A DNA stretch of 64,000 nucleotides from Filibacter tadaridae (GCF_900609045.1 NZ_UXAV01000017.1:62001-126000); one strand, 5' to 3'. Numbered from the stretch's first letter, positions 42,734-55,218 are shown. The notes: a model not told the origin generated them from the letters alone. A program made the numbers and translations.

Positions 42734-43873
42734 ATGAACTTCAAACTATCAGAAGAACACGAAATGATCCGCAAAATGGTACGCGACTTCGCAGAAAAAG
42801 AAGTAGCACCATCAGCTGCAGAACGAGACGAAGAAGAACGATTCGACATGGACATCTTCAAAAAAATGGGCGAACTCGGCCTAACAGGTATTCCATGGCC
42901 TGAAGAATACGGCGGCATCGGCAGTGACTACCTTGCATACGTTATCGCAGTAGAAGAACTTTCACGTGTATGCGCATCAACGGGCGTCACACTTTCAGCA
43001 CATACATCACTAGGCGGATGGCCAATCTTCAAATTCGGAACAGAAGAACAGAAACAGAAATACCTTCGTCCAATGGCAGAAGGAACGAAAATTGGTGCAT
43101 ACGGCCTAACTGAACCAAGTGCAGGATCTGATGCAGGATCCATGCGTACGAGCGCAAAACGCGACGGCGACGACTACATTTTGAATGGCTCGAAAATCTT
43201 CATTACAAACGGTGGCATCGCAGATACATACGTCGTTTTCGCAGTAACAGATCCCGAGTCAAAACATAAAGGAACTAGTGCATTCATCATCGAAAAAGAC
43301 TTCCCAGGCTTCTCGGTCGGTAAAAAAGAGCGGAAACTCGGCATCCGTTCATCACCTACTACTGAAATCATTTTCGACAACTGCCGTGTACCAAAAGAAA
43401 ACCTACTTGGTGAAGAAGGCCAAGGTTTCATCATTGCTATGAAAACACTCGACGGCGGACGAAACGGCATCGCGGCGCAAGCAGTCGGTATCGCTCAAGG
43501 TGCACTTGATGCGGCAGTCGGCTATGCAAAAGAGCGCGTTCAGTTCGGCAAACCAATCGCAGTCAACCAAGGTGTCGGCTTCAAACTAGCGGATATGGCT
43601 ACATCAATCGAGGCGTCACGACTTCTTACATACCAAGCGGCATGGCTTGAGTCGAACAACTTGCCTTACGGAAAAGAATCCGCAATGGCGAAACTGATGG
43701 CCGGCGATACAGCAATGAAAACAACAACAGAGGCGGTTCAAGTATTCGGAGGCTACGGTTACACGAAAGACTATCCTGTTGAACGCTTCATGCGCGATGC
43801 GAAAATCACACAAATCTACGAAGGAACGCAAGAAGTCCAACGTCTCGTTATCTCCCGCATGTTAACAAAATGA
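42734..43873 (+). CDS. acdA: Acyl-CoA dehydrogenase AcdA
   Basis: 379 residues, the same length as B. subtilis AcdA and strongly similar to it ([88 protein letters not shown]; the C-terminal [17 protein letters not shown]). FAD enzyme for the first beta-oxidation step. ATG 42734 has AAGGTGGG 7 bases upstream. In B. subtilis acdA lies between fadF and rpoE; here that interval has been enlarged by mmg-type genes, a regulator and icmF. Confidence 0.92.
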   Translation: MNFKLSEEHEMIRKMVRDFAEKEVAPSAAERDEEERFDMDIFKKMGELGLTGIPWPEEYGGIGSDYLAYVIAVEELSRVCASTGVTLSAHTSLGGWPIFKFGTEEQKQKYLRPMAEGTKIGAYGLTEPSAGSDAGSMRTSAKRDGDDYILNGSKIFITNGGIADTYVVFAVTDPESKHKGTSAFIIEKDFPGFSVGKKERKLGIRSSPTTEIIFDNCRVPKENLLGEEGQGFIIAMKTLDGGRNGIAAQAVGIAQGALDAAVGYAKERVQFGKPIAVNQGVGFKLADMATSIEASRLLTYQAAWLESNNLPYGKESAMAKLMAGDTAMKTTTEAVQVFGGYGYTKDYPVERFMRDAKITQIYEGTQEVQRLVISRMLTK

Positions 43874-43887
43874 TCGGGGGAACTTGA

Positions 43888-44523
43888 ATGGATACAAAAC
43901 GTGAAGTGAAATCGTCTATAAAAGATGAAAGTCTTATCGAAAAACGACGTGAACAGATGATCCGGGGGGCGGTGAAGCTGTTCAAAGAAAAAGGGTTCCA
44001 TCGTGCGACGACCCGTGAAATTGCGAAAGCGGCGGGTTTCAGCATCGGAACGCTTTACGAATACATCCGGACGAAGGAAGATGTACTTTACCTAGTCTGT
44101 GACAGCATTTACAACGAAGTGAATACGCGTCTTTCCGCACTCGCTATCCAAGACGGTACAATCGAAGGGCTCAAAGCAGCCATCAAGCAGTACTTCAACT
44201 TAATTGACAACATGTCAGATGAATTCGTCGTTATGTATCAGGAATCGAAGTCATTGCCGAAAGACGCATTGCAATACGTTTTAACAAAAGAGATGGAAAT
44301 GGTAGCCTTATTCGAAAATCTAATTCAGTCATGTGTGCAATCGGGAGAATTGCATATCGCTGATGAAGAAGTCGGCATCGCAGCGCACCACGTCGTCGTT
44401 CAAGGACAGATGTGGGCGTTCCGCAGATGGGCATTGCATAAAACGTATACAATCGAAGAATACATTGATATTCAGACGGCGCAGCTTTTCAAAGGGCTGC
44501 AAGGGGAACCGTCGAAATCATAA
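43888..44523 (+). CDS. TetR/AcrR family transcriptional regulator
   Basis: 211 residues. N-terminal helix-turn-helix domain (RREQMIRGAVKLFKEKGFHRATTREIAKAAGFSIGTLYEYIRTKEDVLYLVCD, residues 20-72) with a long C-terminal ligand domain. It is 14 bases after acdA in the same operon and just before icmF; in this position it is likely a local acyl-CoA-responsive repressor. It might bind the TGAnTGA-N4-TCAnTCA sites upstream of fadF and the thiolase, since FadR itself is of this family, but true FadR orthology cannot be shown from one window. Ribosome site: GGGGGA. Confidence 0.85.
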   Translation: MDTKREVKSSIKDESLIEKRREQMIRGAVKLFKEKGFHRATTREIAKAAGFSIGTLYEYIRTKEDVLYLVCDSIYNEVNTRLSALAIQDGTIEGLKAAIKQYFNLIDNMSDEFVVMYQESKSLPKDALQYVLTKEMEMVALFENLIQSCVQSGELHIADEEVGIAAHHVVVQGQMWAFRRWALHKTYTIEEYIDIQTAQLFKGLQGEPSKS

Positions 44524-44577
44524 GCAGTATAGATTTCAAATATGAACGTTTATTAAAGCAAAAGGGGTGTTCCATAT

Positions 44578-47500
44578 ATGGCAACAGTCGAAATTTACGA
44601 ACCGAAGAATCACATCCGATTTGTCACTGCATCAAGTCTATTCGATGGGCACGATGCATCCATCAATATCATGCGCCGCATTTTACAAGCTAGCGGAGCA
44701 GAAGTCATTCATCTAGGACACAATCGTTCTGTTGAAGAAGTAGTCAATGCGGCAATCCAGGAAGACGTCCAAGGTATCGCGATTTCGTCTTACCAAGGCG
44801 GTCACGTTGAATACTTTAAATACATGTACGACCTTCTTGAGGAAAAAGGTGCGCCACAGATCCGCATTTACGGCGGAGGCGGAGGAGTCATCATTCCGAA
44901 AGAAATAAAAGAACTGCATGACTACGGCGTATCATGGATCTTCTCACCGGAAGATGGCCGCAAAATGGGCCTTCAAGGCATGATCAACCGCATGCTGGAA
45001 GAATGTGATTTCCTTACTGCAGTGGATAACGAAATTAATTATCTTGACCAAGTGAGTACGGACAAACCGGAAGTGCTCGCAAACCTTATTTCGTATGCAG
45101 AAGAAATGTACGACCAAAACGATGCGGAAGCAAATCGTTTAATCGAAAAAGCCCGTTCACTTTCCAAAAATACGCCAGTCCTAGGAATTACGGGTACAGG
45201 TGGGGCAGGGAAAAGTTCTCTGACTGACGAATTAATTCGGAGATTCCTGCACGATTTATCGGACAAAAAAGTGGCAATCATCTCCATTGACCCCACAAAA
45301 CAAAAAACGGGTGGCGCACTTCTTGGCGACCGAATTCGTATGAATGCCATCTTCAATAACCGCGTCTTCATGCGCAGCCTCGCAACACGCGGATCGCGGA
45401 CAGAACTGTCAGGAGCACTTAGAGACGTGCTCGATATCGTGAAAACAGCTGGTTTTGACCTGATTATTGTCGAAACAAGCGGGATTGGCCAAGGGGATGC
45501 CCAAATCACCGAAGTATCCGATGCATCTATGTATGTTATGACAAGCGAATTCGGAGCGCCTACACAACTCGAGAAAATCGATATGATCGACTTTGCAGAC
45601 CTTATCGTCATTAACAAATTTGAGCGTAAAGGATCAGAAGATGCGCTTCGCCAGGTCCAAAAGCAGTATCAGCGTAGTCATCTTTTATTCGACAAGGAAC
45701 TGGACACGATGCCTGTTTACGGCACGATTGCAAGCCAGTTCAACGACAAAGGGACGAATTCGCTTTTCGCAGCCCTCGTCACTGTGTTGAATGAAAAATG
45801 CGGACTCGACTGGGAAACGTCATATGCACAATTCGTAAAAACGCAAAAACAGAATGTCATCATTCCAAACGAACGTCACCACTACTTACGCGAAATCGCA
45901 GGTACAGTGCGTGATTACCATAAAAAGTCCGGCCAACAAGTCGACTTCGCACGCCGTTTGTTCCAGCTGGAAGGCGCAATCGAAGTTGTCAATGAAAAAT
46001 CACCTAATGATGCACTTACGTCTTCACTTCAATCACTTGCTGACGGCGTTCGCGACGAACTTTCCGCCGAATCAAAACGGATACTGGCAAACTGGGAACA
46101 GCTAAAAGAAGCCTATGCCGGTGACGAATTCGTTACGAAAGTACGCGACAAGGAATTGCGGACAATTTTAACAACAACAAGCCTATCCGGATTGAAGATA
46201 CCGAAAGTGGCGCTGCCTAAATTCAAAGATTACGGGGAAATCCTTCGCTGGGTCTACAAGGAAAACGTGCCTGGTTCGTATCCGTATACAGCGGGCGTGT
46301 TCCCGTTCAAACGTGAAGGCGAAGATCCAAAACGCCAATTCGCAGGCGAAGGAACGCCCGAACGGACAAATCGACGTTTCCATTACTTATCGAAAGACGA
46401 TGACGCAAAACGCCTATCGACAGCATTCGACTCCGTAACGTTATACGGTGAAGATCCTGATGAACGTCCTGATATCTACGGAAAAGTCGGAGAATCCGGT
46501 GTAAGCATCTGCACACTCGAAGACATGAAGAAATTGTATGCAGGTTTCGACCTATGCGCACCTGCAACCTCCGTGTCAATGACCATCAATGGTCCCGCAC
46601 CGATTATTCTTGCCATGTTCATGAATACGGCAGTGGATCAGCAAGTGCGTCGCAAAGAGGAAGAAATCGGGCGCACACTGACGGTTGAAGAATTTACTGA
46701 AATGCGCGAAGCAACTCTCCAAGTTGTACGTGGAACTGTGCAAGCGGATATCTTGAAAGAAGACCAGGGGCAGAATACATGTATTTTCTCGACAGAATTT
46801 GCACTCCGCATGATGGGGGATATCCAGCAATATTTCATCGACCAAAAAGTACGGAATTACTACTCGGTTTCGATTTCGGGCTATCACATCGCGGAAGCGG
46901 GCGCAAATCCGATATCACAACTGGCATTTACACTGGCAAACGGTTTCACATACGTTGAGTATTATTTGAGCCGTGGCATGGATATTAATGACTTTGCACC
47001 AAATCTGTCATTCTTCTTCTCAAATGGTCTTGACCCCGAGTACACTGTTATCGGCCGTGTCGCACGTCGTATCTGGGCCGTGACAATGCGTGAGAAATAC
47101 GGTGCCAATGAACGTAGCCAGAAATTGAAGTACCATGTCCAAACATCTGGACGTAGCTTGCACGCGCAGGAAATCGATTTCAATGATATCCGTACAACGC
47201 TTCAAGCACTTATGGCACTTCAAGATAACTGTAACTCGCTTCATACAAACGCATACGACGAAGCAATCACAACACCGACGGAAGAATCGGTCCGTCGCGC
47301 AATGGCCATCCAAATGATTATCACAAAAGAACTAGGCCTTGCGAAAAATGAAAACCCGCTTCAAGGTGCATTCATCATCGAAGAACTGACGGATCTTGTC
47401 GAAGAATCTGTATTGACGGAATTCGATCGCCTTAACGACCGCGGCGGCGTACTTGGTTCAATGGAAACACAATACCAACGCGGCAAAATTCAAGAAGAAT

Positions 47501-47835
47501 CGATGCATTACGAGATGAAAAAACATACAGGCGAGTTACCGATCATCGGCGTGAACACGTATTTGAATCCAAATCCGCCATCCACAGATGACATCGATAA
47601 TATGGAACTCGCACGTGCAACAAAAGAAGAGAAAGAAACACAAATCACCAACTTACGAGCATTCCAACGGACACATGAGGAACAAACGGCAGATGCGCTG
47701 AAAAAGCTGAAGGAAGTAGCTGTTTCAGGCGGCAATATATTTGCGGAGCTTATGGAATCTGTAAAAGTTGCAAGCCTAGGTCAAATCACCAACGCACTTT
47801 ATGAAGTCGGCGGGCAATATAGACGGAATATGTAA
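44578..47835 (+). CDS. icmF: Fused isobutyryl-CoA mutase IcmF
   Basis: 1085 residues, all three parts of IcmF in one chain. Residues about 10-140: B12-binding domain with [17 protein letters not shown] (His ligand in DGHD) and [18 protein letters not shown]. Residues about 200-410: MeaI/MeaB-like G-protein, P-loop GTGGAGKSS. Residues about 560-1085: TIM-barrel mutase domain ([64 protein letters not shown]). Interconverts isobutyryl-CoA and n-butyryl-CoA with adenosylcobalamin, feeding valine-derived carbon into the beta-oxidation enzymes encoded before it. AAAGGGGTG precedes ATG. Needs coenzyme B12 from the operon 8 kb upstream. Confidence 0.95.
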   Translation: MATVEIYEPKNHIRFVTASSLFDGHDASINIMRRILQASGAEVIHLGHNRSVEEVVNAAIQEDVQGIAISSYQGGHVEYFKYMYDLLEEKGAPQIRIYGGGGGVIIPKEIKELHDYGVSWIFSPEDGRKMGLQGMINRMLEECDFLTAVDNEINYLDQVSTDKPEVLANLISYAEEMYDQNDAEANRLIEKARSLSKNTPVLGITGTGGAGKSSLTDELIRRFLHDLSDKKVAIISIDPTKQKTGGALLGDRIRMNAIFNNRVFMRSLATRGSRTELSGALRDVLDIVKTAGFDLIIVETSGIGQGDAQITEVSDASMYVMTSEFGAPTQLEKIDMIDFADLIVINKFERKGSEDALRQVQKQYQRSHLLFDKELDTMPVYGTIASQFNDKGTNSLFAALVTVLNEKCGLDWETSYAQFVKTQKQNVIIPNERHHYLREIAGTVRDYHKKSGQQVDFARRLFQLEGAIEVVNEKSPNDALTSSLQSLADGVRDELSAESKRILANWEQLKEAYAGDEFVTKVRDKELRTILTTTSLSGLKIPKVALPKFKDYGEILRWVYKENVPGSYPYTAGVFPFKREGEDPKRQFAGEGTPERTNRRFHYLSKDDDAKRLSTAFDSVTLYGEDPDERPDIYGKVGESGVSICTLEDMKKLYAGFDLCAPATSVSMTINGPAPIILAMFMNTAVDQQVRRKEEEIGRTLTVEEFTEMREATLQVVRGTVQADILKEDQGQNTCIFSTEFALRMMGDIQQYFIDQKVRNYYSVSISGYHIAEAGANPISQLAFTLANGFTYVEYYLSRGMDINDFAPNLSFFFSNGLDPEYTVIGRVARRIWAVTMREKYGANERSQKLKYHVQTSGRSLHAQEIDFNDIRTTLQALMALQDNCNSLHTNAYDEAITTPTEESVRRAMAIQMIITKELGLAKNENPLQGAFIIEELTDLVEESVLTEFDRLNDRGGVLGSMETQYQRGKIQEESMHYEMKKHTGELPIIGVNTYLNPNPPSTDDIDNMELARATKEEKETQITNLRAFQRTHEEQTADALKKLKEVAVSGGNIFAELMESVKVASLGQITNALYEVGGQYRRNM

Positions 47836-47851
47836 GAATAGTTTTGATTAG

Positions 47852-47888
47852 AAAAATCCACAAGGGCGTAGGTTCCTTGTGGATTTTT
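47852..47888 (+). terminator. Terminator after icmF
   Basis: AAAAATCCACAAGG / CCTTGTGGATTTTT, perfect 14-bp stem with loop GCGTAGGTT. Confidence 0.93.
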
Positions 47889-47967
47889 ACATTCTGCTAT
47901 GGGACAATGAATACTATATAAGAAGGTTCAAAAGTAAGTGCAACTACAATCCGAAAGAGGCGTTGCC

Positions 47968-48132
47968 ATGAAATTACATCAACATATTTTCATTATCGTG
48001 GTCCTTGTTATCCTCACTATTTTGTTATACGATAAAGGTTTCGGAGCCGTTCCATTTTTACTTGCTGCACTCTATCTGGGTTTTATTTCCATGAAAGAAC
48101 TGAAACACTTCAAAAAGAGTAAAAGAATGTAG
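47968..48132 (+). CDS. Small two-helix membrane protein, unknown
   Basis: 54 residues from ATG 47968, with AAAGAGG 7 bases upstream. Two hydrophobic segments (about residues 6-20 and 26-42) and a basic C-terminus (KELKHFKKSKRM). No family recognised. It sits alone between the icmF terminator and rpoE. Confidence 0.6.
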   Translation: MKLHQHIFIIVVLVILTILLYDKGFGAVPFLLAALYLGFISMKELKHFKKSKRM

Positions 48133-48198
48133 CATAATCGGGACAATACTGTTTATAATGGTAGGTATGCTTGTGTTTAGAGAAAGGACGAATGTCAA

Positions 48199-48762
48199 TT
48201 GAATATCCATGAAATGACAAAAGACCAACTAAAAGAAGAATCCCTTATTAATATTGCCTTTGAGGTTTTGAATGAAACGCGTCAACCACTTACATTAATA
48301 CAGCTAATGGATGCAATCCGTAAGTTGAACGGTATCACAGAAAAACAAATGAAACAAAAGATGCAACAATTCTATACAGATATGAATATCGATGGAAGAT
48401 TCCTTGCTATCAATGATAACCGCTGGGGCTTGCGCGAGTGGTACCCGGTTGACCAAATCGAAGTCGAAACGGCTCCTGTTGTAAAAGTTCGCAAAAAGAA
48501 AAAGAAAAAGAAAGATGAACTTGAAGATGAGGATATCGAAGAAGACGATGAGGACGAGGATGAATTGTTCGATGAGGACTTCGATGAATTGGTTGATGAC
48601 GAAGATGACGAAGATGATGATGACGACGACGAAGATGAAGTCGTAGAAATCGAAGCGGATCTTATTGAACCTGATGACGAACTTGAAATTATCCCTGATG
48701 ACGAAGAGTTGGAAATCGATGAAGAAGATGAGGACGACGAAGAAGAAGAGGAAGAGGAATAA
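48199..48762 (+). CDS. rpoE: RNA polymerase delta subunit
   Basis: 187 residues from TTG 48199 (AAAGGACG 8 bases upstream). N-terminal HARE-HTH domain (MTKDQLKEESLINIAFEVLNETRQPLTLIQLMDAIRKLNG...RWGLREWYPVDQIE), a short Lys-rich linker (KKKKKKK, about residues 99-105) and a disordered Asp/Glu tail of about 80 residues, as in all Bacilli delta subunits. Delta raises promoter selectivity and RNA polymerase recycling. Directly upstream of pyrG as in B. subtilis. Confidence 0.95.
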   Translation: MNIHEMTKDQLKEESLINIAFEVLNETRQPLTLIQLMDAIRKLNGITEKQMKQKMQQFYTDMNIDGRFLAINDNRWGLREWYPVDQIEVETAPVVKVRKKKKKKKDELEDEDIEEDDEDEDELFDEDFDELVDDEDDEDDDDDDEDEVVEIEADLIEPDDELEIIPDDEELEIDEEDEDDEEEEEEE

Positions 48763-48766
48763 TCTC

Positions 48767-48805
48767 TTGACATCGTCGGCTTGCCGCTATAAGATTTTAC
48801 TGGGC
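48767..48805 (+). promoter_or_regulatory. pyrG promoter with GGGC start
   Basis: TTGACA (48767-48772), 17-bp spacer, TAAGAT (48790-48795); TATAAG overlaps at 15-bp spacing. Position +1 would fall at G48802, in GGGC, the initiation sequence used for reiterative G addition in pyrG control of Bacillus. Confidence 0.65.
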
Positions 48806-48837
48806 CCTTAAAAAGGACAAAATGAAACAATGCATAT

Positions 48838-50527
<1,690 letters not shown>

Positions 50528-50536
50528 TTTGCATAC

Positions 50537-50583
50537 AAACTGCAGAATCCCATTCGAAGGAATGGAATTCTGCAGTTTTTTTC
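50537..50583 (+). terminator. Terminator after pyrG
   Basis: AAACTGCAGAATcCCATTC / GAATGGaATTCTGCAGTTT with loop GAAG and T7; very strong. Confidence 0.92.
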
Positions 50584-50589
50584 ATGTTC

Positions 50590-50904
50590 GCGCTCAATCC
50601 ATCGCCCCGCGCGCTCAAAGCATCCAGTTACGCGCTCAAAGAGGTGCCCCACGCGCTCAAAGCACCCAGTTACGCGCTCAAAGAAGTGCCCCGCGCGCTC
50701 AAAGCATCCAGTTACGCGCTCAAAGAAGTGCCCCGCGCGCTCAAAGCATCCAGTTACGCGCTCAAAGAAGTGCCCCGCGCGCTCAAAGCATCCAATATCG
50801 CGCTCAAAGAAGTGCCCCGCGCGCTCAAAGCACCCAGTTACGCGCTTAAAGAAGTGCCCCGCGCGCTCAAAGCATCCAGTTACGCGCTCAAAGAAGTGCC
50901 CCGC
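50590..50904. repeat. 21-bp phased repeat array (15 cores, 42-bp dimers)
   Basis: GCGCTCAA begins at 50590, 50611, 50632, 50653, 50674, 50695 and continues every 21 bases to 50884. Spacers alternate between GCATCCAGTTAC and GAAGTGCCCC types. One core near 50842 reads GCGCTTAAA. Between convergent pyrG and ywjG. Confidence 0.94.
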
Positions 50905-50982
50905 CCACTAGAACTAACCAACAAAAAAGCCGTCCAGAAGAAGGTATCCCCTCATCCAAACAGCTCATTCCTCGAAACCCCA

Positions 50983-51498
50983 TCAGTCATCCTTCACCAT
51001 ATCATCATACTCCATCTTCAATGCTTCATAAACGAACAGAGCGGCAAGCGCATGCGGTTGCACGATACGACCGCCATCTTCATCCGGCAATAGCCCTTTC
51101 ATCAGGCCAGTGGAAATATATGTATAAGAAAGAGTAGCGAGTTCGTTATCCTCACCGGGTTTATCCGCCGCAAGCGTTGCAAATGGGATGAACCGACTCG
51201 CAAGAACGTGCGCGAGTTCAAGTGCATCTGAATCTGTCGCAAAACGAGTCAATATCCATACGCGATCTGCTGAACTAATTTCCATTCCAACCCTATAACG
51301 GACTGCGCCGCAAAATTGTTCAGCACCCTGTAACGCATTTTCAGTTACCGCGTCTAATCCATTAAAGCCCGCAAAAATCACACGACCTTCACCGATTGTC
51401 GCTTGAGCCAAGAGTCGCGCAGTCTCTTCAATCATACTGTCTTCATTCGCAACAATTCGCTGCAGAAGCCCCCCGATTTGTGTGGTTAACATTTTCAC
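50983..51498 (-). CDS. ywjG: DUF2529 family protein YwjG
   Basis: 171 residues from GTG 51498, which has AGGAGGTG 7 bases upstream. SIS-like alpha/beta fold suggested by GRVIFAGFNGLDAVTENALQGAEQF and VWILTRFATDSDALELAHVLASRFIPFATLAADKPGED. Conserved between pyrG and spo0F in Bacilli; role unknown. Here it is transcribed opposite to its neighbours, as in B. subtilis. Confidence 0.87.
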   Translation of the reverse strand: MKMLTTQIGGLLQRIVANEDSMIEETARLLAQATIGEGRVIFAGFNGLDAVTENALQGAEQFCGAVRYRVGMEISSADRVWILTRFATDSDALELAHVLASRFIPFATLAADKPGEDNELATLSYTYISTGLMKGLLPDEDGGRIVQPHALAALFVYEALKMEYDDMVKDD

Positions 51499-51587
51499 GG
51501 AAAATCACCTCCTATCTAGTATCTGTTTCTATTATTTTATCATTTTTAGTCCTATCAATGTTGAATGAACGATTCTATGTAATCTCC

Positions 51588-51696
51588 AGCGAAGGCGCCT
51601 AACTGGGGTAGCTGAAGCAATAAGACTGACAGCGGTCCTTTGTCTGGCTTATTGCGGGAGACATCCCCAAGCGCCGAGCGTTGTTGAGGGGATTTC
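51588..51696 (+). repeat. Full-length palindromic repeat element (copy 2)
   Basis: Nested arms: GGCGC (51594-51598)/GCGCC (51671-51675), GGGGTAGC/ATCCCC, and GCAATAAG/CTTATTGC. Flanks CAGCGAA and GAGCGTTGTTGAG are shared with the collapsed copy at 12003, showing the element extends past the palindrome. In the ywjG-spo0F divergent intergenic region. Confidence 0.82.
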
Positions 51697-51784
51697 TTTA
51701 TCTCATCATACACATTAGTAAAAAAGTGGAATAAATAGAATCTAAGAAACTTTTTCATTCAAAATAAAGGGTTTTACAACTTTA

Positions 51785-51792
51785 TTGTCAAA
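51785..51792 (+). promoter_or_regulatory. Possible Spo0A box upstream of spo0F
   Basis: TTGTCAAA resembles the 0A box (TTGTCRAA core, TGNCGAA) and lies about 40 bases before the spo0F start; spo0F of B. subtilis is Spo0A-controlled. No clear sigma-H or sigma-A elements were found nearby. Confidence 0.3.
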
Positions 51793-51832
51793 TAAGGTAT
51801 AAATGAGCTTAAAGGGGAAAGAGGGCATGTGA

Positions 51833-52192
51833 ATGAGAAAACTGTTAATCGTAGATGACCAATCAGGCATCCGACTTCTGCTTGACGAAGTGTTTAAGAA
51901 AGAAGGGTTTGTGACTCGACTTGCAGCCAATGGGGCGGAAGCACTTGAGGCCGTTCAAGATGAAGTACCGGGCTGTGTATTACTGGATATGAAAATGCCC
52001 GGTATTGATGGTATTGAAGTATTAAAAAGCCTGAAAAAGAATTGGCCTGATTTGCCAGTTATCATGATGACGGCATATGGCGAAATTGAACTGACTGAAG
52101 ACGCATTGAAACTGGGTGCAGTGAAATATTTTACGAAGCCTTTCGATATTTATGAAGTGCGCGATGCAGTCAATGCGCTATTTGTAAACTGA
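51833..52192 (+). CDS. spo0F: Sporulation phosphorelay response regulator Spo0F
   Basis: 119 residues, a single receiver domain without output domain. Acidic pocket Asp8-Asp9, phosphoacceptor Asp52 in LLDMKMPG, Thr80 in MTAYGE, Lys102 in TKPFD. The stretch DDQSGIRLLLDEVFKKEGF and the CheY-like length match Spo0F, which passes phosphate from sporulation kinases to Spo0B. Location between ywjG and fbaA confirms. GAGGG precedes ATG. Confidence 0.94.
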   Translation: MRKLLIVDDQSGIRLLLDEVFKKEGFVTRLAANGAEALEAVQDEVPGCVLLDMKMPGIDGIEVLKSLKKNWPDLPVIMMTAYGEIELTEDALKLGAVKYFTKPFDIYEVRDAVNALFVN

Positions 52193-52193
52193 C

Positions 52194-52226
52194 AAAACAG
52201 GCAGTGGTAAACACTGTCTGTTTTTG
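52194..52226 (+). terminator. Terminator after spo0F
   Basis: AAACAGGCAGTG / CACTGTCTGTTT, one wobble, then T2-GTTATG. Confidence 0.75.
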
Positions 52227-52299
52227 TTATGATAATGGAGGTATATAAGTGAAAGATGACTTTATTATAGATAGTTCAATTTCCGAAGGAGGAATTTGC

Positions 52300-53157
52300 A
52301 TGGCACTTGTTTCGATGAAAGAAATGATGATTAAAGGGAAAAAAGAAGGATATGCAATTGGTCAATTCAATATCAATAATCTGGAGTACACACAGGCTAT
52401 TCTACAAGCCGCGCAGGAAGAGCAATCGCCCGTCATCCTTGGTGTTTCAGAAGGTGCAGCACGATATATTGGTGGATTTACAACAGTTGTCCACATCGTG
52501 AAGGGCCTTATGATTGACTATAAAATTACTGTTCCCGTTGCCATCCATTTGGATCATGGCTCAAGCTATGAAAAATGTGTTGAAGCGATTGACGCGGGTT
52601 TCACTTCCGTTATGATTGACGCTTCAGCTAAACCGCTTGCGGAAAATATTGAAATTACAAAAAGTGTTGTTGAATATGCTCATGCACGTTCTGTTTCTGT
52701 GGAAGCGGAACTAGGTGTCGTAGGCGGCCAGGAAGACGATACGATTGCGGAAGGCGTTATCTATGCGGATCCGGCAGAATGCAAACAACTTGTGGATAAT
52801 ACAGGAATTGATTGCCTAGCGCCTGCACTTGGCTCCGTACATGGACCGTATAAAGGTGAACCGAACCTTGGATTCGAAGAGATGGAGGAAATCTCGAAAC
52901 AATCCGACTTACCACTCGTCTTACATGGTGGAACAGGAATCCCGACGAAAGATATCCAACGTTCTATTTCACTAGGCACGTCTAAAATAAATGTCAATAC
53001 AGAAAACCAAATTGAAGGAACGAAAGCTGTTCGCGAAAAACTTGCTGCGGATGCCGAAGTATACGATCCACGGAAATACTTGACGCCGATGCGCGATGCC
53101 ATTAAAAAAACGGTTATCGGCAAAATGCGTGAATTCGGAAGCTCGCAAAAAGCGTAA
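52300..53157 (+). CDS. fbaA: Fructose-1,6-bisphosphate aldolase, class II
   Basis: 285 residues, same length as B. subtilis FbaA. Zinc ligands and catalytic motifs: [76 protein letters not shown]. Glycolysis and gluconeogenesis. ATG 52300 has AAGGAGGAA 5 bases upstream; the 17-codon upstream extension has no support. Confidence 0.96.
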   Translation: MALVSMKEMMIKGKKEGYAIGQFNINNLEYTQAILQAAQEEQSPVILGVSEGAARYIGGFTTVVHIVKGLMIDYKITVPVAIHLDHGSSYEKCVEAIDAGFTSVMIDASAKPLAENIEITKSVVEYAHARSVSVEAELGVVGGQEDDTIAEGVIYADPAECKQLVDNTGIDCLAPALGSVHGPYKGEPNLGFEEMEEISKQSDLPLVLHGGTGIPTKDIQRSISLGTSKINVNTENQIEGTKAVREKLAADAEVYDPRKYLTPMRDAIKKTVIGKMREFGSSQKA

Positions 53158-53167
53158 AAACGATTGG

Positions 53168-53215
53168 GGAAAGGAAGGGGGAAGCATCCGATGAAGATGT
53201 ATTCCCTTCTTTTCC
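53168..53215 (+). other. Intercistronic hairpin between fbaA and tal
   Basis: GGAAAGGAAGGG (53168-53179) and CCCTTCTTTTCC (53204-53215) form a 12-bp stem with one wobble; no T-run follows. Probably an RNA stability or processing structure in a shared transcript. Confidence 0.5.
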
Positions 53216-53239
53216 ATTCCAAATTAGGGGGAGCTATTC

Positions 53240-53887
53240 ATGAAGTTTTTCATTGACACAGCAAATTTCGAAGAGATTAAAGAAGCGCATAGTTGGGGCA
53301 TTTTATCAGGCGTTACAACAAATCCATCCCTGGTGGCTAAAGAAGATGTACCCTTCCACGAACGTTTACGTGAAATCGCAGCACTCGTTCCCGGGTCTGT
53401 CAGTGCGGAAGTTATCGCCCTAGATGCAAAAGGAATGATTGAAGAAGGACGCGAACTTGCGAAAATCGCTCCGAATATTACTGTGAAACTACCAATGACG
53501 CCTGAAGGACTGAAAGCTTGTTCCGTGTTCAGAAATGAAGGTATTAAAACGAATGTCACACTAATTTTCAGTGCAAACCAAGCACTTCTAGCCGCGCGTG
53601 CAGGTGCTACATACGTGTCGCCGTTCCTAGGTAGACTCGATGACATCGGGCAAGATGGTATAAATTTGATCGGAACGATTGCAGATATTTTCACCATTCA
53701 CGACATGGATACGGAAATTATCGCAGCATCAATCCGCAGTCCTCAGCATATAACAGATGCAGCGCTTCAAGGGGCCCATATTGCAACTACGCCGTTCAAA
53801 GTGCTGACACAGCTTTTCAAACACCCGCTGACGGACAAAGGGATTGAAGCATTTCTTGCCGACTGGGAAACTAGAAAGAACAAGTAA
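53240..53887 (+). CDS. tal: Transaldolase (TalC/fructose-6-phosphate aldolase type)
   Basis: 215 residues, the short transaldolase form. [35 protein letters not shown] at the N-terminus, Schiff-base Lys in [27 protein letters not shown], and [12 protein letters not shown]. Pentose phosphate pathway. AGGGGGA precedes ATG by 7 bases. Named ywjH in B. subtilis. Confidence 0.94.
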   Translation: MKFFIDTANFEEIKEAHSWGILSGVTTNPSLVAKEDVPFHERLREIAALVPGSVSAEVIALDAKGMIEEGRELAKIAPNITVKLPMTPEGLKACSVFRNEGIKTNVTLIFSANQALLAARAGATYVSPFLGRLDDIGQDGINLIGTIADIFTIHDMDTEIIAASIRSPQHITDAALQGAHIATTPFKVLTQLFKHPLTDKGIEAFLADWETRKNK

Positions 53888-53907
53888 TGCACTAAAGGAG
53901 AAGTTTT

Positions 53908-55185
53908 ATGGATGTTTATAAAATAAAAGGCGGTAAACCACTACAAGGAACGATTAAAGTGAGTGGTGCAAAAAACAGTGCTGTCGCCCTTATTCCTGCC
54001 TCAATCTTGGCGGATTCACTCGTAACGATCGAGGGATTACCGGAGATTTCAGATGTAGCAATCCTTCAGGAGTTATTGGAGGACATCGGTGGGAAAGTGG
54101 ATTTTGATGCTGGGAAAATGAGTATTGATCCAACGAATATGATTGCTATGCCTCTTCCAAACGGCAACGTGAAAAAACTTCGTGCATCTTATTATTTAAT
54201 GGGTGCAATGCTTGGAAGATTCAAGAACGCGGTCATTGGGTTGCCGGGTGGCTGCCATTTAGGCCCGCGCCCGATTGATCAGCATATCAAAGGCTTTGAA
54301 GCACTCGGAGCGAAAGTAACAAATGAGCATGGCGCCATCTATTTACGTGCAGAGGAACTTCGCGGCGCTAAAATTTACTTGGACGTTGTCAGCGTTGGCG
54401 CGACTATCAATATTATGCTTGCAGCGGTCCTGGCAAAAGGACGCACGACAATTGAAAACGCCGCAAAAGAACCTGAGATTGTAGATGTAGCAACTTTACT
54501 ATCGAACATGGGCGCTAACATTAAAGGTGCTGGAACGAACGTGATCCGGATTGAAGGTGTCGAAAAGCTCCACGGAACAAAGCATACGATTATCCCGGAT
54601 CGAATTGAAGCGGGTACGTTTATGATTATGGCTGCGACTGCAGGCGATGGAATTACAATTGATAATGTTATCCCGTTCCATGTGGAAGCGCTGACGGCGA
54701 AGTTGCGTGAAATGGGCGTTAATATCGTTGAAGGTGAAGAACAGATCTTTATTCCGAAGTCGGAGAACTTGCATGCAGTCGATGTGAAAACGCTCGTCTA
54801 TCCAGGTTTTCCAACAGACTTGCAGCAACCATTTTCCGTTCTACTTACACAGGCAATCGGATCATCAGTTATAACGGATACAGTATATTCCGCCCGTTTC
54901 AAGCAGCTTGACGAGTTGCGTAGGATGAATGCAGATGCACGAGTTGAAGGTCGGGCAGCAATTTTGTCAGGACCAACACCTCTCCAAGCAGCCACTGTTC
55001 GTGCTTCCGATCTGCGTGCAGGCGCAGCGCTTGTTATTGCAGGACTCATCGCAGATGGGGAAACGGAAGTACAGGAAATTCAACATATCGAACGTGGATA
55101 CAGTTCATTAATCGCAAAACTCCAAGGAATCGGGGCGGATATTCGAAAAATATCTATTCCTGAAAAACCGGCCGCTGACAAATGA
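53908..55185 (+). CDS. murAB: UDP-N-acetylglucosamine 1-carboxyvinyltransferase (MurAB/MurZ)
   Basis: 425 residues. Catalyses the first committed step of peptidoglycan synthesis. N-terminal [17 protein letters not shown], catalytic Cys116 in [22 protein letters not shown], and [12 protein letters not shown]; fosfomycin targets this Cys. Location between tal and glpX identifies the second Bacillus MurA paralogue, MurAB. AAAGGAGAAG precedes ATG. 20 bases downstream of tal. Confidence 0.93.
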   Translation: MDVYKIKGGKPLQGTIKVSGAKNSAVALIPASILADSLVTIEGLPEISDVAILQELLEDIGGKVDFDAGKMSIDPTNMIAMPLPNGNVKKLRASYYLMGAMLGRFKNAVIGLPGGCHLGPRPIDQHIKGFEALGAKVTNEHGAIYLRAEELRGAKIYLDVVSVGATINIMLAAVLAKGRTTIENAAKEPEIVDVATLLSNMGANIKGAGTNVIRIEGVEKLHGTKHTIIPDRIEAGTFMIMAATAGDGITIDNVIPFHVEALTAKLREMGVNIVEGEEQIFIPKSENLHAVDVKTLVYPGFPTDLQQPFSVLLTQAIGSSVITDTVYSARFKQLDELRRMNADARVEGRAAILSGPTPLQAATVRASDLRAGAALVIAGLIADGETEVQEIQHIERGYSSLIAKLQGIGADIRKISIPEKPAADK

Positions 55186-55209
55186 AGGGCCAAGTGCTAC
55201 AAAAGATTA

Positions 55210-55218
55210 TGCTATAAT
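55210..55218 (+). promoter_or_regulatory. Extended -10 promoter of glpX
   Basis: TGCTATAAT (TGN-TATAAT) with no good -35, 45 bases upstream of the glpX ribosome site. Confidence 0.55.

Noticed and set aside
48372..48830. Ser-rich antisense frame opposite rpoE
   Set aside because: It is the complement of the Asp/Glu codons of the delta-subunit tail (GAN/TCN mirror).
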